A DNA stretch of 64,000 bases from assembly GCA_023512015.1 (NCBI GenBank), contig JAIMAI010000005.1:1-64000 (forward strand), given 5' to 3'. The notes under the pieces were generated by a model. That model did not search any database. It worked only from the letters and a program-made list of their open reading frames with translations, and had not been told where the DNA came from. Position 1 is the first letter of the stretch, and each line of letters opens with the position of its first letter. The translations under genes were made by a program, and so were the position numbers. Source of the stretch: Acidothermus sp. (lineage in GTDB: Bacteria > Actinomycetota > Actinomycetes > Acidothermales > Acidothermaceae). Of this stretch, positions 39,564 through 48,084 are shown in pieces.

Positions 39564-41195
39564 ATGGTCAGCCGCTTTTCCGACCGGGGTCTGCGGGCCT
39601 TCGGGCAGACCTGCCTGTCCTGGCTGCGTTCCACCGCCGCAGCCGAAGCGGCGGCCGGTTTGGCCGTGGCATTTGCGGCCGCTGCGCTCAGCCTCCTGCT
39701 CGACGCGGCATTCCCGATGAGCGGCGGGGTGCGGACCCCGACGCCGTGGCGATTCGTGGTCCTGGCCGTCGCCGCGCTGGCCGCCGTCCTCGCTCTGTGG
39801 CGACGTCGTCGCACCCGACATGCCAACGGCACGTTGTACGCGATCACATGTCTGGTGCGCGGCATGTTCCCCTCGCACGGCTTGGCCGAGCGCAACGCCG
39901 CCCGTGGAAAACGTGACCTGCGGCCCGTCACACGGTGGCTCCCGCCGCCGCCGCCGGACGACGTCTGGGATCTGCGGGAGGACATGGAAGACTTGCGGCG
40001 GGCAGTGGAGGTCGCGCGTCAGAACGATGATGAAGGGACGGCCTATATCGTCGCCCCGAATTTGGTGTGGCCTGCTGCGGTGTATCTCGGGTACGAGGCG
40101 CCTTTCCCTGACGAGATCCGGGTCCTCGAGCTCGACGACTCGGTCCCCGGTGAGAAATTGGTGGAGATCGAGGTCGGCACGGACGATATTCCCGAGGACC
40201 CGCAGGAATCGCCGAGAGTCCCGGAAGGCTGGCGTCTTGCGGTCCAGTGTGCCGATCACCCGGACCGTTGCCCCCACGCGGACGTCCTCCTCGTCATCTC
40301 CGCGAGCAATACGCTCCGCGACGCTCCTCGCGACGCCGTCGGGACGCGAGAGTGCCTGTGGGAACTTCATGCGGTAGGCGAAGGGCACGAAAAGGTCGCC
40401 GTGGTGTTCGGGCGAGAACCGAGTGAGTCGGAACGGCGGCGGGAGAAAAGCCTGCAGCGCAGGGACGGCGCGGAGCAGCGGCGGTTGGCGATCTTTCTCG
40501 CACATCTCTTGCACCACGCGCTCTCGTTCCCCGCGCAGTCACCCGACGGGACGTCGCGGGAGCGGACCATGACCGTGCTCTCGATGAGCACGAAAACGTT
40601 GAACTTCGCCCTCGGGTGGTACTTACGGCGCTTACCGGATAAATGGAAAACGGACGGTGCTAAGCACGCGGCCGACGAGAGGGGGCGATACAAGCTACCT
40701 CAGATCTGGAATCGGCTCAATTTGCTGTACTACGAGCAGCGGCTCGGGCGTTACGTGCCAACCCTGGTGCATCTGTGCCAAAATCCCCCGCACAATCTTC
40801 CGAAGAGCCGGATCATCTTTCCGGATCGTACGACGACCACACTGGTGAACCTCACCCCGCATTCCCTTCGCTTGTACGACGGCGATGCCTGCGTCCTGGA
40901 ACTGCCACCGGCGCAGACCGCAGCGCGAGTGTCGGAGAAGGTGCACGCGCATTCGACCCTGCACGTCTCGGGCCACCCCATTCCGCTCGTCGACCTGACG
41001 ATCGGCCAGGGCGTCGCCGATCTCCCCCCTCCGAAGGAGGACGTCCTATACGTCGTCTCACGGCTCACAGCCCAGGCCGTGCCCGACCGTGACGACCTCC
41101 TCTTCCCCTTCGACGAGGTGCGCGACGAGGCCGGCCGGGTCGTGGGGTGCCGAGCACTGGCGCGCCTGGTCCGCGCCCCGGAGCCGGTGTCGTAG
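39564..41195 (+). CDS. Two-TM protein with SAVED-like middle and NLTPH-type C-terminal domain
   Basis: A 543-residue protein of unknown function. Residues 24-50 and 62-80 are hydrophobic helices followed by an arginine cluster. Residues about 130-360 resemble a SAVED/CARF-type sensor (YIVAPNLVWPAAVYLGYEAP, RVLELDDS, then MTVLSMSTKTLNFALGWYL). Residues about 425-535 look like a separate small domain seen in many uncharacterised prokaryotic and phage proteins (LVNLTPHSLRLYDGD, DRDDLLFPFDEVRDEAGRVVGCRAL). The 2TM-SAVED layout matches the CBASS effector type Cap14, but no cyclase is nearby. A GAGGGGAG site precedes the ATG. The SAVED call is tentative. Confidence 0.6.
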   Translation: MVSRFSDRGLRAFGQTCLSWLRSTAAAEAAAGLAVAFAAAALSLLLDAAFPMSGGVRTPTPWRFVVLAVAALAAVLALWRRRRTRHANGTLYAITCLVRGMFPSHGLAERNAARGKRDLRPVTRWLPPPPPDDVWDLREDMEDLRRAVEVARQNDDEGTAYIVAPNLVWPAAVYLGYEAPFPDEIRVLELDDSVPGEKLVEIEVGTDDIPEDPQESPRVPEGWRLAVQCADHPDRCPHADVLLVISASNTLRDAPRDAVGTRECLWELHAVGEGHEKVAVVFGREPSESERRREKSLQRRDGAEQRRLAIFLAHLLHHALSFPAQSPDGTSRERTMTVLSMSTKTLNFALGWYLRRLPDKWKTDGAKHAADERGRYKLPQIWNRLNLLYYEQRLGRYVPTLVHLCQNPPHNLPKSRIIFPDRTTTTLVNLTPHSLRLYDGDACVLELPPAQTAARVSEKVHAHSTLHVSGHPIPLVDLTIGQGVADLPPPKEDVLYVVSRLTAQAVPDRDDLLFPFDEVRDEAGRVVGCRALARLVRAPEPVS

Positions 41196-41241
41196 GGGAG
41201 TGCGCGACCTGGGTGCGGCTCCGGTAGCATCAAGGCCGTCC

Positions 41242-41312
41242 GCGGGTGTAGTTCAATGGCAGAACGTCAGCTTCCCAAGCTGATAATGCGGGTTCGATTC
41301 CCGTCACCCGCT
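41242..41312 (+). tRNA. tRNA-Gly (anticodon CCC)
   Basis: A complete 71-base cloverleaf: acceptor GCGGGTG/CACCCGC, D-arm GTTC-GAAC, anticodon stem TCAGC/GCTGA with loop TTCCCAA (anticodon CCC), and T-arm GCGGG-TTCGATT-CCCGT. The CCA end is not encoded. It reads GGG codons. It lies 46 bases after the two-TM/SAVED-like gene. Confidence 0.96.
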
Positions 41313-41403
41313 CCGGCGCAAATTCCTTCACGGGAGCAGCGGCTCTCACCGGTACTTTTCCACACTTTCGACTACCGCGCTTCACTGGTTCCGGTCGAGG
41401 GCC

Positions 41404-41409
41404 GATAAT
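41404..41409 (+). promoter_or_regulatory. -10 hexamer GATAAT of the DUF3352 gene
   Basis: GATAAT ends six bases before ATG 41416, predicting a leaderless transcript. Confidence 0.5.
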
Positions 41410-41415
41410 GCCATC

Positions 41416-43077
41416 ATGACCGACGATCTTGAGCCTCCTTCCAGCGGCCTGCCCGGGCCACAGCCCGCCGCGGGAGATGGGGTTTTTCGGCCCCACCCGA
41501 CGGCGGACGGCGTCTCATGGACTTCGCCCGGTCCGGCGACGGAGCCCGGAGGGCAGGCGATGCCCGCGCCGCCTTACTTCACAGCGGACGACGCCCATGC
41601 CGGCCGTCCTGAGAGTTCGCGTGCGCCGTCGTTCGGCGACGTCCTGCCTCCCGCTCCGCCTGCCGTCTCGGCTCCGAGCAGGTCGCGTCACGGACGCACG
41701 GTCGCAATCCTCGGCACCGTCCTCGCCGTCCTCGCGGCGGGTGGCGGCGTCGGTGCCTACCGCGTCATGGCCCATCACGGGACTGCCGGCGTCGAGGCAC
41801 TGGCGCCGTCCAGCGCATTTTCGTTCATCAAACTCGACCTCAGCCCCGGCGGCTCGGCCGAAGCCGACGCCTTGGCTTTCGCCAATCACGTCCCCGGCTC
41901 GCCCGGCTTCAAGAACGCGGTGGAATTACGCGACACGATCGTGCGCCGATCCCTCGGGACCTACGCCTCCGAGTACGACGCGATGGTCAAGCCGTGGCTC
42001 GGCGACGAGATCGCTGCCGGCGCATTCGTTTCGGCTGGGACGTCTCAGGGCTTCACGCTGGTCCGCGTCACCGACGCAGCCAAGGCGGCACAGGCCATGA
42101 AGGCCTTGGCGGCGTTACCCAGCCGTGGCCGGGACACTAACCGTCTCGCCTACCGGGTCACCGACGGGTTCCTGGTGCTCGCCGAGTCGCAGGCGGTTGT
42201 CGACGATCTCATCACGCAAGCTCACCGGCAGTCGCTGGCCAAGCAGGCGACGTATACCGCCGACATGGCGTCGGTGGGAAGCGGCCAGATCCTGGTCGGC
42301 TGGGTCGATCTCGCCAAGACGACATCGCTGCTCGAACAGCAAGCCGCCGTCGAGCCGGGGGCTGCGACCCTGCTGCAAGGCCTCGACGTGTCGACGCCCC
42401 GGGGCCGACTCGTTTTCGTGGGGAGCGTGCATCCGACGTCCATCGATCTCGATGCTCGTGTGCTGGGGGCACCGGCGAGCCAATGGTCGCTGGCGAACCT
42501 GAACGACCTGCTGGGAAGATTGCCGAGCGACAGTCAGTTCGCCTTCGCGGTGGCCGGAGCGGATCGTCTGCTGGAGAGCGTCTTCACGGGGTTCACCAAG
42601 TCGCCGCTCGGCGCGACCTTCCTCGGTAATGAGCTCAACGACTTGGAAGCAGAGACGGGCCTGCGTCTCCCCGATGACCTCTACGCCCTCGTCGGCTCCG
42701 AACTGGCGGTGGGCGCCTCTGAGGGAGGCCCCTCCGGCGAATCCGAGTTCACCGTGTTGACGAAGCCGAAGAATCCGGCGGCCGCAGCGCGTGTCGCGAC
42801 CTTGTTACAGGGTCTGGCCGAAGCGGCCGGTCAGCGACTCCGGGTGACGAACGGGAGCCCGCTCGTCATCACGACGCATGAGGGCGACGGAGGTGTCTTG
42901 CGTGACGATCCCACCTATGTCGCGGCCATGGAGGGAATGCCCGCCCAGGTGGCCGCTGCGGGCTACGCAACCATCTCCGAGTCGCGGAACGCGCCCGTGA
43001 TAGGCGGCCTCGGGTTCTACGTCACGGCCAGCAAAGGGTCGACGCCGATCGCTCACCTGCGATTCATCATTCGTTGA
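41416..43077 (+). CDS. DUF3352 membrane-anchored protein
   Basis: A 553-residue protein with a 90-residue Pro-rich cytoplasmic N-terminus, one transmembrane helix (TVAILGTVLAVLAAGGGVGAY, about residues 95-115), and a large external domain of the DUF3352 family (SFIKLDLSPGG, YRVTDGFLVLAESQAVVDD, LLGRLPSDSQFAFAVAGADRL). The family function is unknown. The external part is rich in Ala/Gly/Leu without cysteine clusters. It appears monocistronic, starting just after tRNA-Gly. Confidence 0.82.
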   Translation: MTDDLEPPSSGLPGPQPAAGDGVFRPHPTADGVSWTSPGPATEPGGQAMPAPPYFTADDAHAGRPESSRAPSFGDVLPPAPPAVSAPSRSRHGRTVAILGTVLAVLAAGGGVGAYRVMAHHGTAGVEALAPSSAFSFIKLDLSPGGSAEADALAFANHVPGSPGFKNAVELRDTIVRRSLGTYASEYDAMVKPWLGDEIAAGAFVSAGTSQGFTLVRVTDAAKAAQAMKALAALPSRGRDTNRLAYRVTDGFLVLAESQAVVDDLITQAHRQSLAKQATYTADMASVGSGQILVGWVDLAKTTSLLEQQAAVEPGAATLLQGLDVSTPRGRLVFVGSVHPTSIDLDARVLGAPASQWSLANLNDLLGRLPSDSQFAFAVAGADRLLESVFTGFTKSPLGATFLGNELNDLEAETGLRLPDDLYALVGSELAVGASEGGPSGESEFTVLTKPKNPAAAARVATLLQGLAEAAGQRLRVTNGSPLVITTHEGDGGVLRDDPTYVAAMEGMPAQVAAAGYATISESRNAPVIGGLGFYVTASKGSTPIAHLRFIIR

Positions 43078-43171
43078 GCGTCGCGCTCTCGGCTCCCGTG
43101 ATGCGAGTGGTCTACGGGTAACCCTCCTGCGACCCGACGCTAAGGATCAGCCATTCGGGTAAGCAGGAAGC

Positions 43172-43648
43172 ATGAGGCTCAGCCATCTCCCCATGCGGCT
43201 AGCAACGGGGGCTTTCATCGCGAACTCCGGGGCCGAGAAACTGGGCGCTGACGACGAGACGGCCAAGCGGCTGCACCAGCGAGCAGCTGCTGTCTACCCG
43301 TTCCTCGAGCGTCTCGATCCGCGGACCTTCGTCCGTCTCCTCGCGCTGGGGGAACTGGCGTTGGGTGGAGCTCTGCTCACCCCGGCCGTCTCCGCCCGCA
43401 CCGCCGGACTGGGATTGACCGCCTTCTCCGGCGCCTTGCTGCGGGTCTACCTGAAGACCCCCGGCATGACCAAGCAAGACGGGTTCCGACCAACCGCACA
43501 GGGCGTTCCGCTCGCCAAGGACGTATGGATGTTGGGGATCGGGCTCGGTCTTCTCCTCGACCCGCCGCGGCGGCGCAAGAAATCACACAAGCCGAACCGC
43601 TCGGCCCTCACTCGCCGACCCAACCGCGATCGCCGGTTCTTGCGGTAG
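43172..43648 (+). CDS. DoxX-like small membrane protein
   Basis: A 158-residue protein with about four hydrophobic segments and a strongly basic tail (about 25 residues, K/R-rich). The pattern MRLATGAFIANSGAEKLG and LALGELALGGALLTP fits DoxX/TQO-small-subunit relatives. GCAGGAAGC precedes the ATG. An Fpg-family glycosylase gene starts five bases after its stop, so the two may be co-transcribed. Function unknown. Confidence 0.7.
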   Translation: MRLSHLPMRLATGAFIANSGAEKLGADDETAKRLHQRAAAVYPFLERLDPRTFVRLLALGELALGGALLTPAVSARTAGLGLTAFSGALLRVYLKTPGMTKQDGFRPTAQGVPLAKDVWMLGIGLGLLLDPPRRRKKSHKPNRSALTRRPNRDRRFLR

Positions 43649-43653
43649 CCGAA

Positions 43654-44508
43654 GTGCCCGAGCTCCCCGAACTCGAGGCTCTGGGCGGGTTCCTGAGGTC
43701 CTGCCTCGTCGGACGGCGGATCAGCGCAGTGACGGTGGCTTCGGTGGCCGCGTTGAAAACCTACGACCCTCCCGTCGAGTCGTTGGTCGGTCGAACGATC
43801 GGCTCCGTCGTTCGCCACGGCAAGTTTCTCGATTTCGTCGTGGACGACGTCCATCTCGTCGTCCACCTGGCCCGCGGAGGGTGGATCCGGTGGGAACCCG
43901 ACGGTGTCCGCCGCTCCGTGCGGGGCGGGCCATTGGTCATGCGTCTTGCCGTGGGTGACGCCGCAGTTCTCGATATCACGGAGGCCGGCACCCACAAGCA
44001 GACCGCTTGCTATGTGGTCACTGATCCGCGAACGATTCCAGGTATCGCGAGGCTGGGAATGGATCCGCTCGACCCCGCGCTGAATCCGGAACGCTTTGCC
44101 GCGTTGGTGCAGGGCACCCGTTGCCGACTCAAGACCTGGCTTCGCGACCAGACGATTCTCGCCGGAATCGGCAATGCGTACAGCGACGAGATCCTCCATG
44201 CGGCCAAGCTTTCGCCTTTTCACCCGACCTCGTCGTTGACCCCTCCCGAGATCCATCGTCTGTACCTGGCCACGCGAGAGGTGCTCGCAGAAGCGATCGA
44301 TCACGCTTCACGACTCGGCCCGGACCGGCTGAAGGAGGACAAGAAGACGCGCGCAAGAGTGCATGGGCGGGCTGGGATGCCGTGCCCGGTCTGCGGCGAC
44401 ACCATCCGCTCGGTCTACTTCGCGGACTCGTCCCTGCAGTATTGCCCGACCTGCCAGACCGACGGCCGCCCGCTTGCCGATCGCCGCCTGTCCCGGCTGC
44501 TCAAGTAG
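43654..44508 (+). CDS. Fpg/Nei-family DNA glycosylase
   Basis: A 284-residue formamidopyrimidine-DNA glycosylase/endonuclease VIII family protein. After the initiator the sequence begins PELPELEAL, giving the catalytic N-terminal Pro and Glu. It has the lysine loop RHGKFLDF, the helix-two-turn-helix region DQTILAGIGNAYSDEILHAA, and a C-terminal zinc finger CPVCGDTI to CPTCQ. It excises oxidised bases and cuts the strand. GTG 43654 is chosen because the enzyme requires Pro at position 2. Whether it prefers 8-oxoguanine (Fpg) or oxidised pyrimidines (Nei) is not decided. Confidence 0.9.
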   Translation: MPELPELEALGGFLRSCLVGRRISAVTVASVAALKTYDPPVESLVGRTIGSVVRHGKFLDFVVDDVHLVVHLARGGWIRWEPDGVRRSVRGGPLVMRLAVGDAAVLDITEAGTHKQTACYVVTDPRTIPGIARLGMDPLDPALNPERFAALVQGTRCRLKTWLRDQTILAGIGNAYSDEILHAAKLSPFHPTSSLTPPEIHRLYLATREVLAEAIDHASRLGPDRLKEDKKTRARVHGRAGMPCPVCGDTIRSVYFADSSLQYCPTCQTDGRPLADRRLSRLLK

Positions 44509-44833
44509 TAGGCGCGACGCGACTGACCCGCGCCGCAGTGCCGTAGGCGCAAATTTCGGTCCACATCTGGCCGAGTTCGCTGGTGTCGAACCGCATCGCC
44601 AGTATGGCGTTCGCACCGCGCGCGGTCGCTTCTTCGATCAGCCGCTGCATCGCTTGGTTGCGGCTCTCGATGAGGACGCGGGTCATCCCGCGGAGCTCGC
44701 CGCCGAATATCGATTTGAGCCCTGCTCCGAATTGGCTGATGACGTTGCGCGACCTGACGGTCAACCCCCAGACCTCCCCCAAGATTTCGTCGATGTGGTA
44801 GCCGGGAATGTCGTTCGTGGTGACGATCAGCAT
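44501..44833 (-). CDS. YbjQ/UPF0145-family protein
   Basis: A 110-residue protein of the YbjQ (heavy-metal-binding domain) family, thought to form pentamers. Typical blocks are MLIVTTNDIPGYHIDEILGEVWGLTVRSRNV and RGANAILAMRFDTSELG. ATG 44833 has AAGGAG seven bases upstream; in-frame upstream starts lack one. It overlaps the convergent glycosylase by eight bases. On the minus strand TAGCGT (44925-44930) is a possible -10, next to a CTACC-GA-GGTAG palindrome (44928-44939). Confidence 0.88.
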   Translation of the reverse strand: MLIVTTNDIPGYHIDEILGEVWGLTVRSRNVISQFGAGLKSIFGGELRGMTRVLIESRNQAMQRLIEEATARGANAILAMRFDTSELGQMWTEICAYGTAARVSRVAPTT

Positions 44834-45128
44834 CGTGGGCTCCTTATGGCTTCTCGTTGCCGTGGGCGGGCACGACGGACGAACCATCGGCTCCCGGGGA
44901 CGGAACGAACGGATCACTAGGGGCACGCTACCGAGGTAGTCGTCCCGTGGCCGGGTGACGCGCCGATCGTGTGACGATGCCGAGAGCGGTTGAACGGCGG
45001 TCGCCCGTGGTATGACTGCGGCGGTAGCGAAAACGTACCCGCCCGGGGGTTTCCCGCAGGTCGTGGTGAGAAATACCGATCACGTAGACAGATGCGGATG
45101 AGGCGATGATCCCGAGGAGGGAAGGGCG

Positions 45129-45527
45129 GTGCGCTCCGTCCGGGTAGCCGCAGCGGCCTCCAGCGTCCGGATGGTCCGGGCGCTGCTCCGTCGTGAACTC
45201 GCTCATCTGCCACCCGAGGTCTGCGACGACGCCGCGCTCGTCGTCACCGAACTGTTGTGCAACGCCCTCGAACACGGCGGCCGACTCGAGGACGGCACCC
45301 TGGAAGTCCGCTGGGACGTTTTGCCGGAGGGCGTGAAGATCGCGGTAGTGGACGGCGGAGGGTCCAGTGTTCCGACCGTCCGCGAGTCTTCTCTTACCGC
45401 CACTGTCGGTCGGGGCCTATCTATCGTGTCGCGACTTGTCTCCCGGTGGGGCGTCGAACGCCATCCCGGACAGACCTTGGTGTGGGCCATCGTTCCGCTG
45501 GCGGAAAGTGCACGCATGTGTGGCTGA
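45129..45527 (+). CDS. RsbW-like ATP-binding protein
   Basis: A 132-residue stand-alone HATPase_c_2 domain. N-box VVTELLCNALEHGG, G1 region AVVDGGGSS and G2 segment GRGLSIVSRLVSRWG. Proteins of this size act as anti-sigma or anti-anti-sigma kinases or bind nucleotide as regulators in actinobacteria. GTG start with GAGGAGGGAAGGG upstream. No sigma or antagonist gene is adjacent. It is distinct from the HATPase at 10900-11424 and keeps a better G1 box. A strong terminator hairpin lies 115 bases downstream. Confidence 0.82.
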   Translation: MRSVRVAAAASSVRMVRALLRRELAHLPPEVCDDAALVVTELLCNALEHGGRLEDGTLEVRWDVLPEGVKIAVVDGGGSSVPTVRESSLTATVGRGLSIVSRLVSRWGVERHPGQTLVWAIVPLAESARMCG

Positions 45528-45642
45528 TTGGAACGTTGCGCCAAGCGGCGTACTGCGCTAATCAGCCGATCAGGTGAGTTCGATATCTCTTGCCGCGACC
45601 CTCTTGGAAGAGACGCCGCCACCGTTGTACAGTTCTTTCCAA

Positions 45643-45687
45643 CCCGAGTGCCGCTGCATCCCCCGTCGGCGGCACTCGGGCCTTTCC
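45643..45687 (+). terminator. Rho-independent terminator candidate
   Basis: Perfect 12-base-pair inverted repeat CCCGAGTGCCGC (45643-45654) and GCGGCACTCGGG (45669-45680), loop 14, followed by the pyrimidine-rich CCTTTCC. It would end transcripts from the 45129-45527 gene, although the run is C/T-mixed rather than pure U. Confidence 0.6.
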
Positions 45688-45688
45688 C

Positions 45689-45757
45689 TTTCTGATCGGG
45701 CAACGGCTCCTTTTCGGATCGGACGTCGGTCCCCTTTCCGATCGGACCACACCGTCC
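45689..45757. repeat. Three-copy 23-base tandem array
   Basis: Units begin at 45689, 45712 and 45735 with the shared core TTTCNGATCGGRC; the remaining ten bases diverge. The conserved core with divergent spacers is the pattern of repeated binding sites rather than a simple satellite. Confidence 0.75.
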
Positions 45758-46012
45758 GAGACGAGGGGCTCGCTCTCCCGGTTTGGATTCGGCGTCGCCA
45801 ATCTCCGGACAGCCCCGCATTGATTGGTTGCCCCTATTCAACCAAGGGATCCTGATTTCCGTGCCTTCCGGCGAAACCGCTGCACGATTTAGGCCGTATT
45901 TCCCATTTTTCCCTACTCAATAGTCCGAACGGCGCTCTCGCGATACACCCGGTCGTCCGATGGCGCCGTACGCGGCGGCATGTCAAGCTGAGAACGATCG
46001 AGAGGTGGGGGG

Positions 46013-46528
46013 ATGCGTAGGCCCAGTCCTGCTGGCACGCGCGATGTGGCGCCGACGTCGCCGCAGACGAACGACGATTCGACCGCGACGGCTTATCTGC
46101 TCATTCCGCTGGTCACGCGTCCGAGTGCGGAACTGCCGCCCCTGCAAGAAGCACTGCGGGCCTGGGTCGCGGTGGTTACCACGTCCGCGGACGCGTGCGT
46201 CGTCCTGGATCGAGCGGGGCGGGTGGCCGGCATTTCGCCGCCCGCCGCGGCTCTCGTCAACGAGGATCCGGTCGCATTGGTCGGACGGCGACTGGTCGGT
46301 GAGGTATTCGCGGTCGTGGATTTCTCGGCCGCCGCCCAGCCGATCGGGGAACGGGCGGTGATTCCCCCGACACAGGTGATCAACGCCAACGTACTCAGTC
46401 GGGGACTCATTCGGCTCCGCCGAGCCGACGGCTCCACGGTGACCGTCGATGCGGTAGCCGCTCCGCTTCACACCCCCGAGGGCGCAATCCTCGGTTCCCT
46501 GACCTTCCTCTCCCCGCTTCCGGAATGA
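46013..46528 (+). CDS. PAS-like domain protein
   Basis: A 171-residue protein with a disordered N-terminus (about residues 1-28) and a single PAS-type fold (LRAWVAVVTTSADACVVLDRAGRVAGISPPAAALV to VTVDAVAAPLHTPEGAILGSL). No output domain is fused, so it is a stand-alone sensor. AGGTGGGGGG precedes the ATG. Its ligand is unknown. Upstream is the repeat-bearing intergenic region. Assignment is by pattern. Confidence 0.68.
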   Translation: MRRPSPAGTRDVAPTSPQTNDDSTATAYLLIPLVTRPSAELPPLQEALRAWVAVVTTSADACVVLDRAGRVAGISPPAAALVNEDPVALVGRRLVGEVFAVVDFSAAAQPIGERAVIPPTQVINANVLSRGLIRLRRADGSTVTVDAVAAPLHTPEGAILGSLTFLSPLPE

Positions 46529-46586
46529 CCGCCTTCCTCGGGTCGGTGCGTCCCCACGCCGGCCGGGGTTTCGCGGGTCCGCGGGA

Positions 46587-46592
46587 TAGGCT
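46587..46592 (+). promoter_or_regulatory. -10 hexamer TAGGCT of the DUF4446 gene
   Basis: TAGGCT ends six bases before GTG 46599, predicting a leaderless transcript. Confidence 0.45.
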
Positions 46593-46598
46593 CTTGAC

Positions 46599-47135
46599 GT
46601 GTCGCTTCCGCAGAACGTGGTCGAGCTGCTCGCCGCCGTCGGCGCCATCCTGGGACTGCTCGGGGTCCTCTTCGGGCTGATCGGTCACCGGCGTTTCCGA
46701 CGCCTGAGTCGGGCTCATTCCCTTGCGTTCGCGGGCACCGAGGAGAAGTCGCTCATCGCCGCGGTGGCCCACCACGCCGAGGAGACCGCGAAACTTCGCG
46801 CCGAGTTGGCAACTCTAGCCCGCGAGCTCGCCGACCTGCGGGCCGATCTGGCGCAGGCGCTGCGGCACGTGGCCGTCGTCCGGTACGACGCTTTCGGTGA
46901 CATGGGAGGCCGCATGTCGTTCTCGGCGGCAGTGCTGGACGACGCCGGGGACGGCTTGGTGATCAGTTCGATCCACGGGCGGACTGAGACCCGCACCTAC
47001 GCCAAGGGGGTGCGCCGAGGCACCAGCGATCAACCGCTCTCCCCTGAGGAGGAGCAAGCCATCCGGTTCGCGTTGCGGTCGGTCGCCGCGGATGCCCCGG
47101 CTGCGGAAAGACGGATGGCGAATACCCATGGCTGA
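46599..47135 (+). CDS. DUF4446 membrane-associated protein
   Basis: A 178-residue protein with one N-terminal transmembrane helix (LLAAVGAILGLLGVLFGLIG), a coiled coil (about residues 50-90), and the DUF4446 core HVAVVRYDAFGDMGGRMSFSAAVLDDAGDGLVISSIHGR. The function of the family is unknown; members sit near wall or amino-acid genes. It overlaps pheA by eight bases, so these are probably co-expressed. Confidence 0.85.
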   Translation: MSLPQNVVELLAAVGAILGLLGVLFGLIGHRRFRRLSRAHSLAFAGTEEKSLIAAVAHHAEETAKLRAELATLARELADLRADLAQALRHVAVVRYDAFGDMGGRMSFSAAVLDDAGDGLVISSIHGRTETRTYAKGVRRGTSDQPLSPEEEQAIRFALRSVAADAPAAERRMANTHG

Positions 47136-48084
47136 CGTGCCTCGTTACGCCTATCTCGGTCCGGAAGGCACTTTCAGTGAGGCCGCGCTCCGTACCCTGC
47201 CGGAAGCCGAGACGGCAGAGCTGATCCCGTATCGGAGCGTGGCGACCGCGCTCGATGCGGTACGTCGCGGCGAGGCCGACGCCGCTTTGGTCCCGCTGGA
47301 GAATTCGGTCGGCGGCGCGGTAGACAGCACGATCGACGAGCTTTCGAGCGGCGAATTGCTGCACATCACCCGTGAGGTCCTCCTGGACGTCGGTTTCGCC
47401 TTCGCGCTCGGTCCGGAGCGGACCCGCGACCGGGTACGGCGGGTAGCGGCGCACCCGCAGGCCGAAGCTCAGTGCCGCCGGTGGATCGCGGAAAAACTCC
47501 CCACCGTCGAGATCATCCCGGCGGCGTCCAACGCCGATGCCGCGGCAATGGTCGCCGCGGGTCGAGACAACCTGGATGCGGCCATCACGTCTGCGCTCGC
47601 CGCGAAACGTTACGGACTGAGCATCGTCGACGACGACATCCACGACCACGGGCATTCCGTGACCCGCTTCGTACTGCTCCGCCGTCCGGGACCTCCGATG
47701 CCGCGCACCGGCGCGGACAAGACATCGCTGGTTGCCTGGATCGGCGACGACCATCCCGGCGCCCTTCTGGAGGTGCTCACCGAATTCGCGGTACGGGGCA
47801 TCAACCTGACGTGGATCGAATCCCGCCCGGCCGGCAGCAAATTGGGTCGGTACTCGTTCTCCATCGATTGCGAGGGGCACGTCGCGGACGCGCGCGTCGG
47901 TGAGGCCTTGATGGGGCTGCGTCGTATCTGCGCGGCCGTTCGCTTCCTCGGGAGTTACCCGCGGGCGGACGGTATCGGACCGACGACACGGCCCGGGACG
48001 TCGGACGCCGATTTCGCCGAAGCGGCTCGCTGGCTGGAGAAGGTCCGCGCAGGCGTGGTCGACGAGGAGATTCCCGAGCTGTGA
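47128..48084 (+). CDS. pheA: Prephenate dehydratase
   Basis: A 318-residue monofunctional enzyme converting prephenate to phenylpyruvate for phenylalanine. The catalytic domain opens with [18 protein letters not shown], has [18 protein letters not shown], then an ACT regulatory domain (about residues 205-285) with [26 protein letters not shown], where phenylalanine binds. ATG 47128 lies in the end of the DUF4446 gene. Its stop overlaps the serS start in GTGA. Confidence 0.95.
   Translation: MADVPRYAYLGPEGTFSEAALRTLPEAETAELIPYRSVATALDAVRRGEADAALVPLENSVGGAVDSTIDELSSGELLHITREVLLDVGFAFALGPERTRDRVRRVAAHPQAEAQCRRWIAEKLPTVEIIPAASNADAAAMVAAGRDNLDAAITSALAAKRYGLSIVDDDIHDHGHSVTRFVLLRRPGPPMPRTGADKTSLVAWIGDDHPGALLEVLTEFAVRGINLTWIESRPAGSKLGRYSFSIDCEGHVADARVGEALMGLRRICAAVRFLGSYPRADGIGPTTRPGTSDADFAEAARWLEKVRAGVVDEEIPEL

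Larger units (their letters stand above)
45528..46012. other. 485-base intergenic region with hairpin and tandem repeat
   Basis: No convincing gene is present; the small frames here follow the repeat rather than codon structure. It holds a 12-base-pair terminator-like hairpin (45643-45680), a three-copy 23-base array (45689-45757), a seven-base-pair hairpin TTGGTTG/CAACCAA (45824-45845) and an AT-richer stretch (about 45850-45930) before the PAS gene. Confidence 0.65.

Noticed and set aside
39564..41195. A complete CBASS operon
   Set aside because: No cyclase, ubiquitin-like transferase or peptidase genes flank the candidate effector; neighbours are dcd and tRNA-Gly.
45689..45757. CRISPR array
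   Set aside because: The conserved core is 13 bases and the spacers are ten, too short for CRISPR.
45562..45855. Small ORFs in both strands of the repeat region
   Set aside because: Their sequence follows the 23-base array, they overlap on opposite strands, and none has a ribosome site or family pattern.
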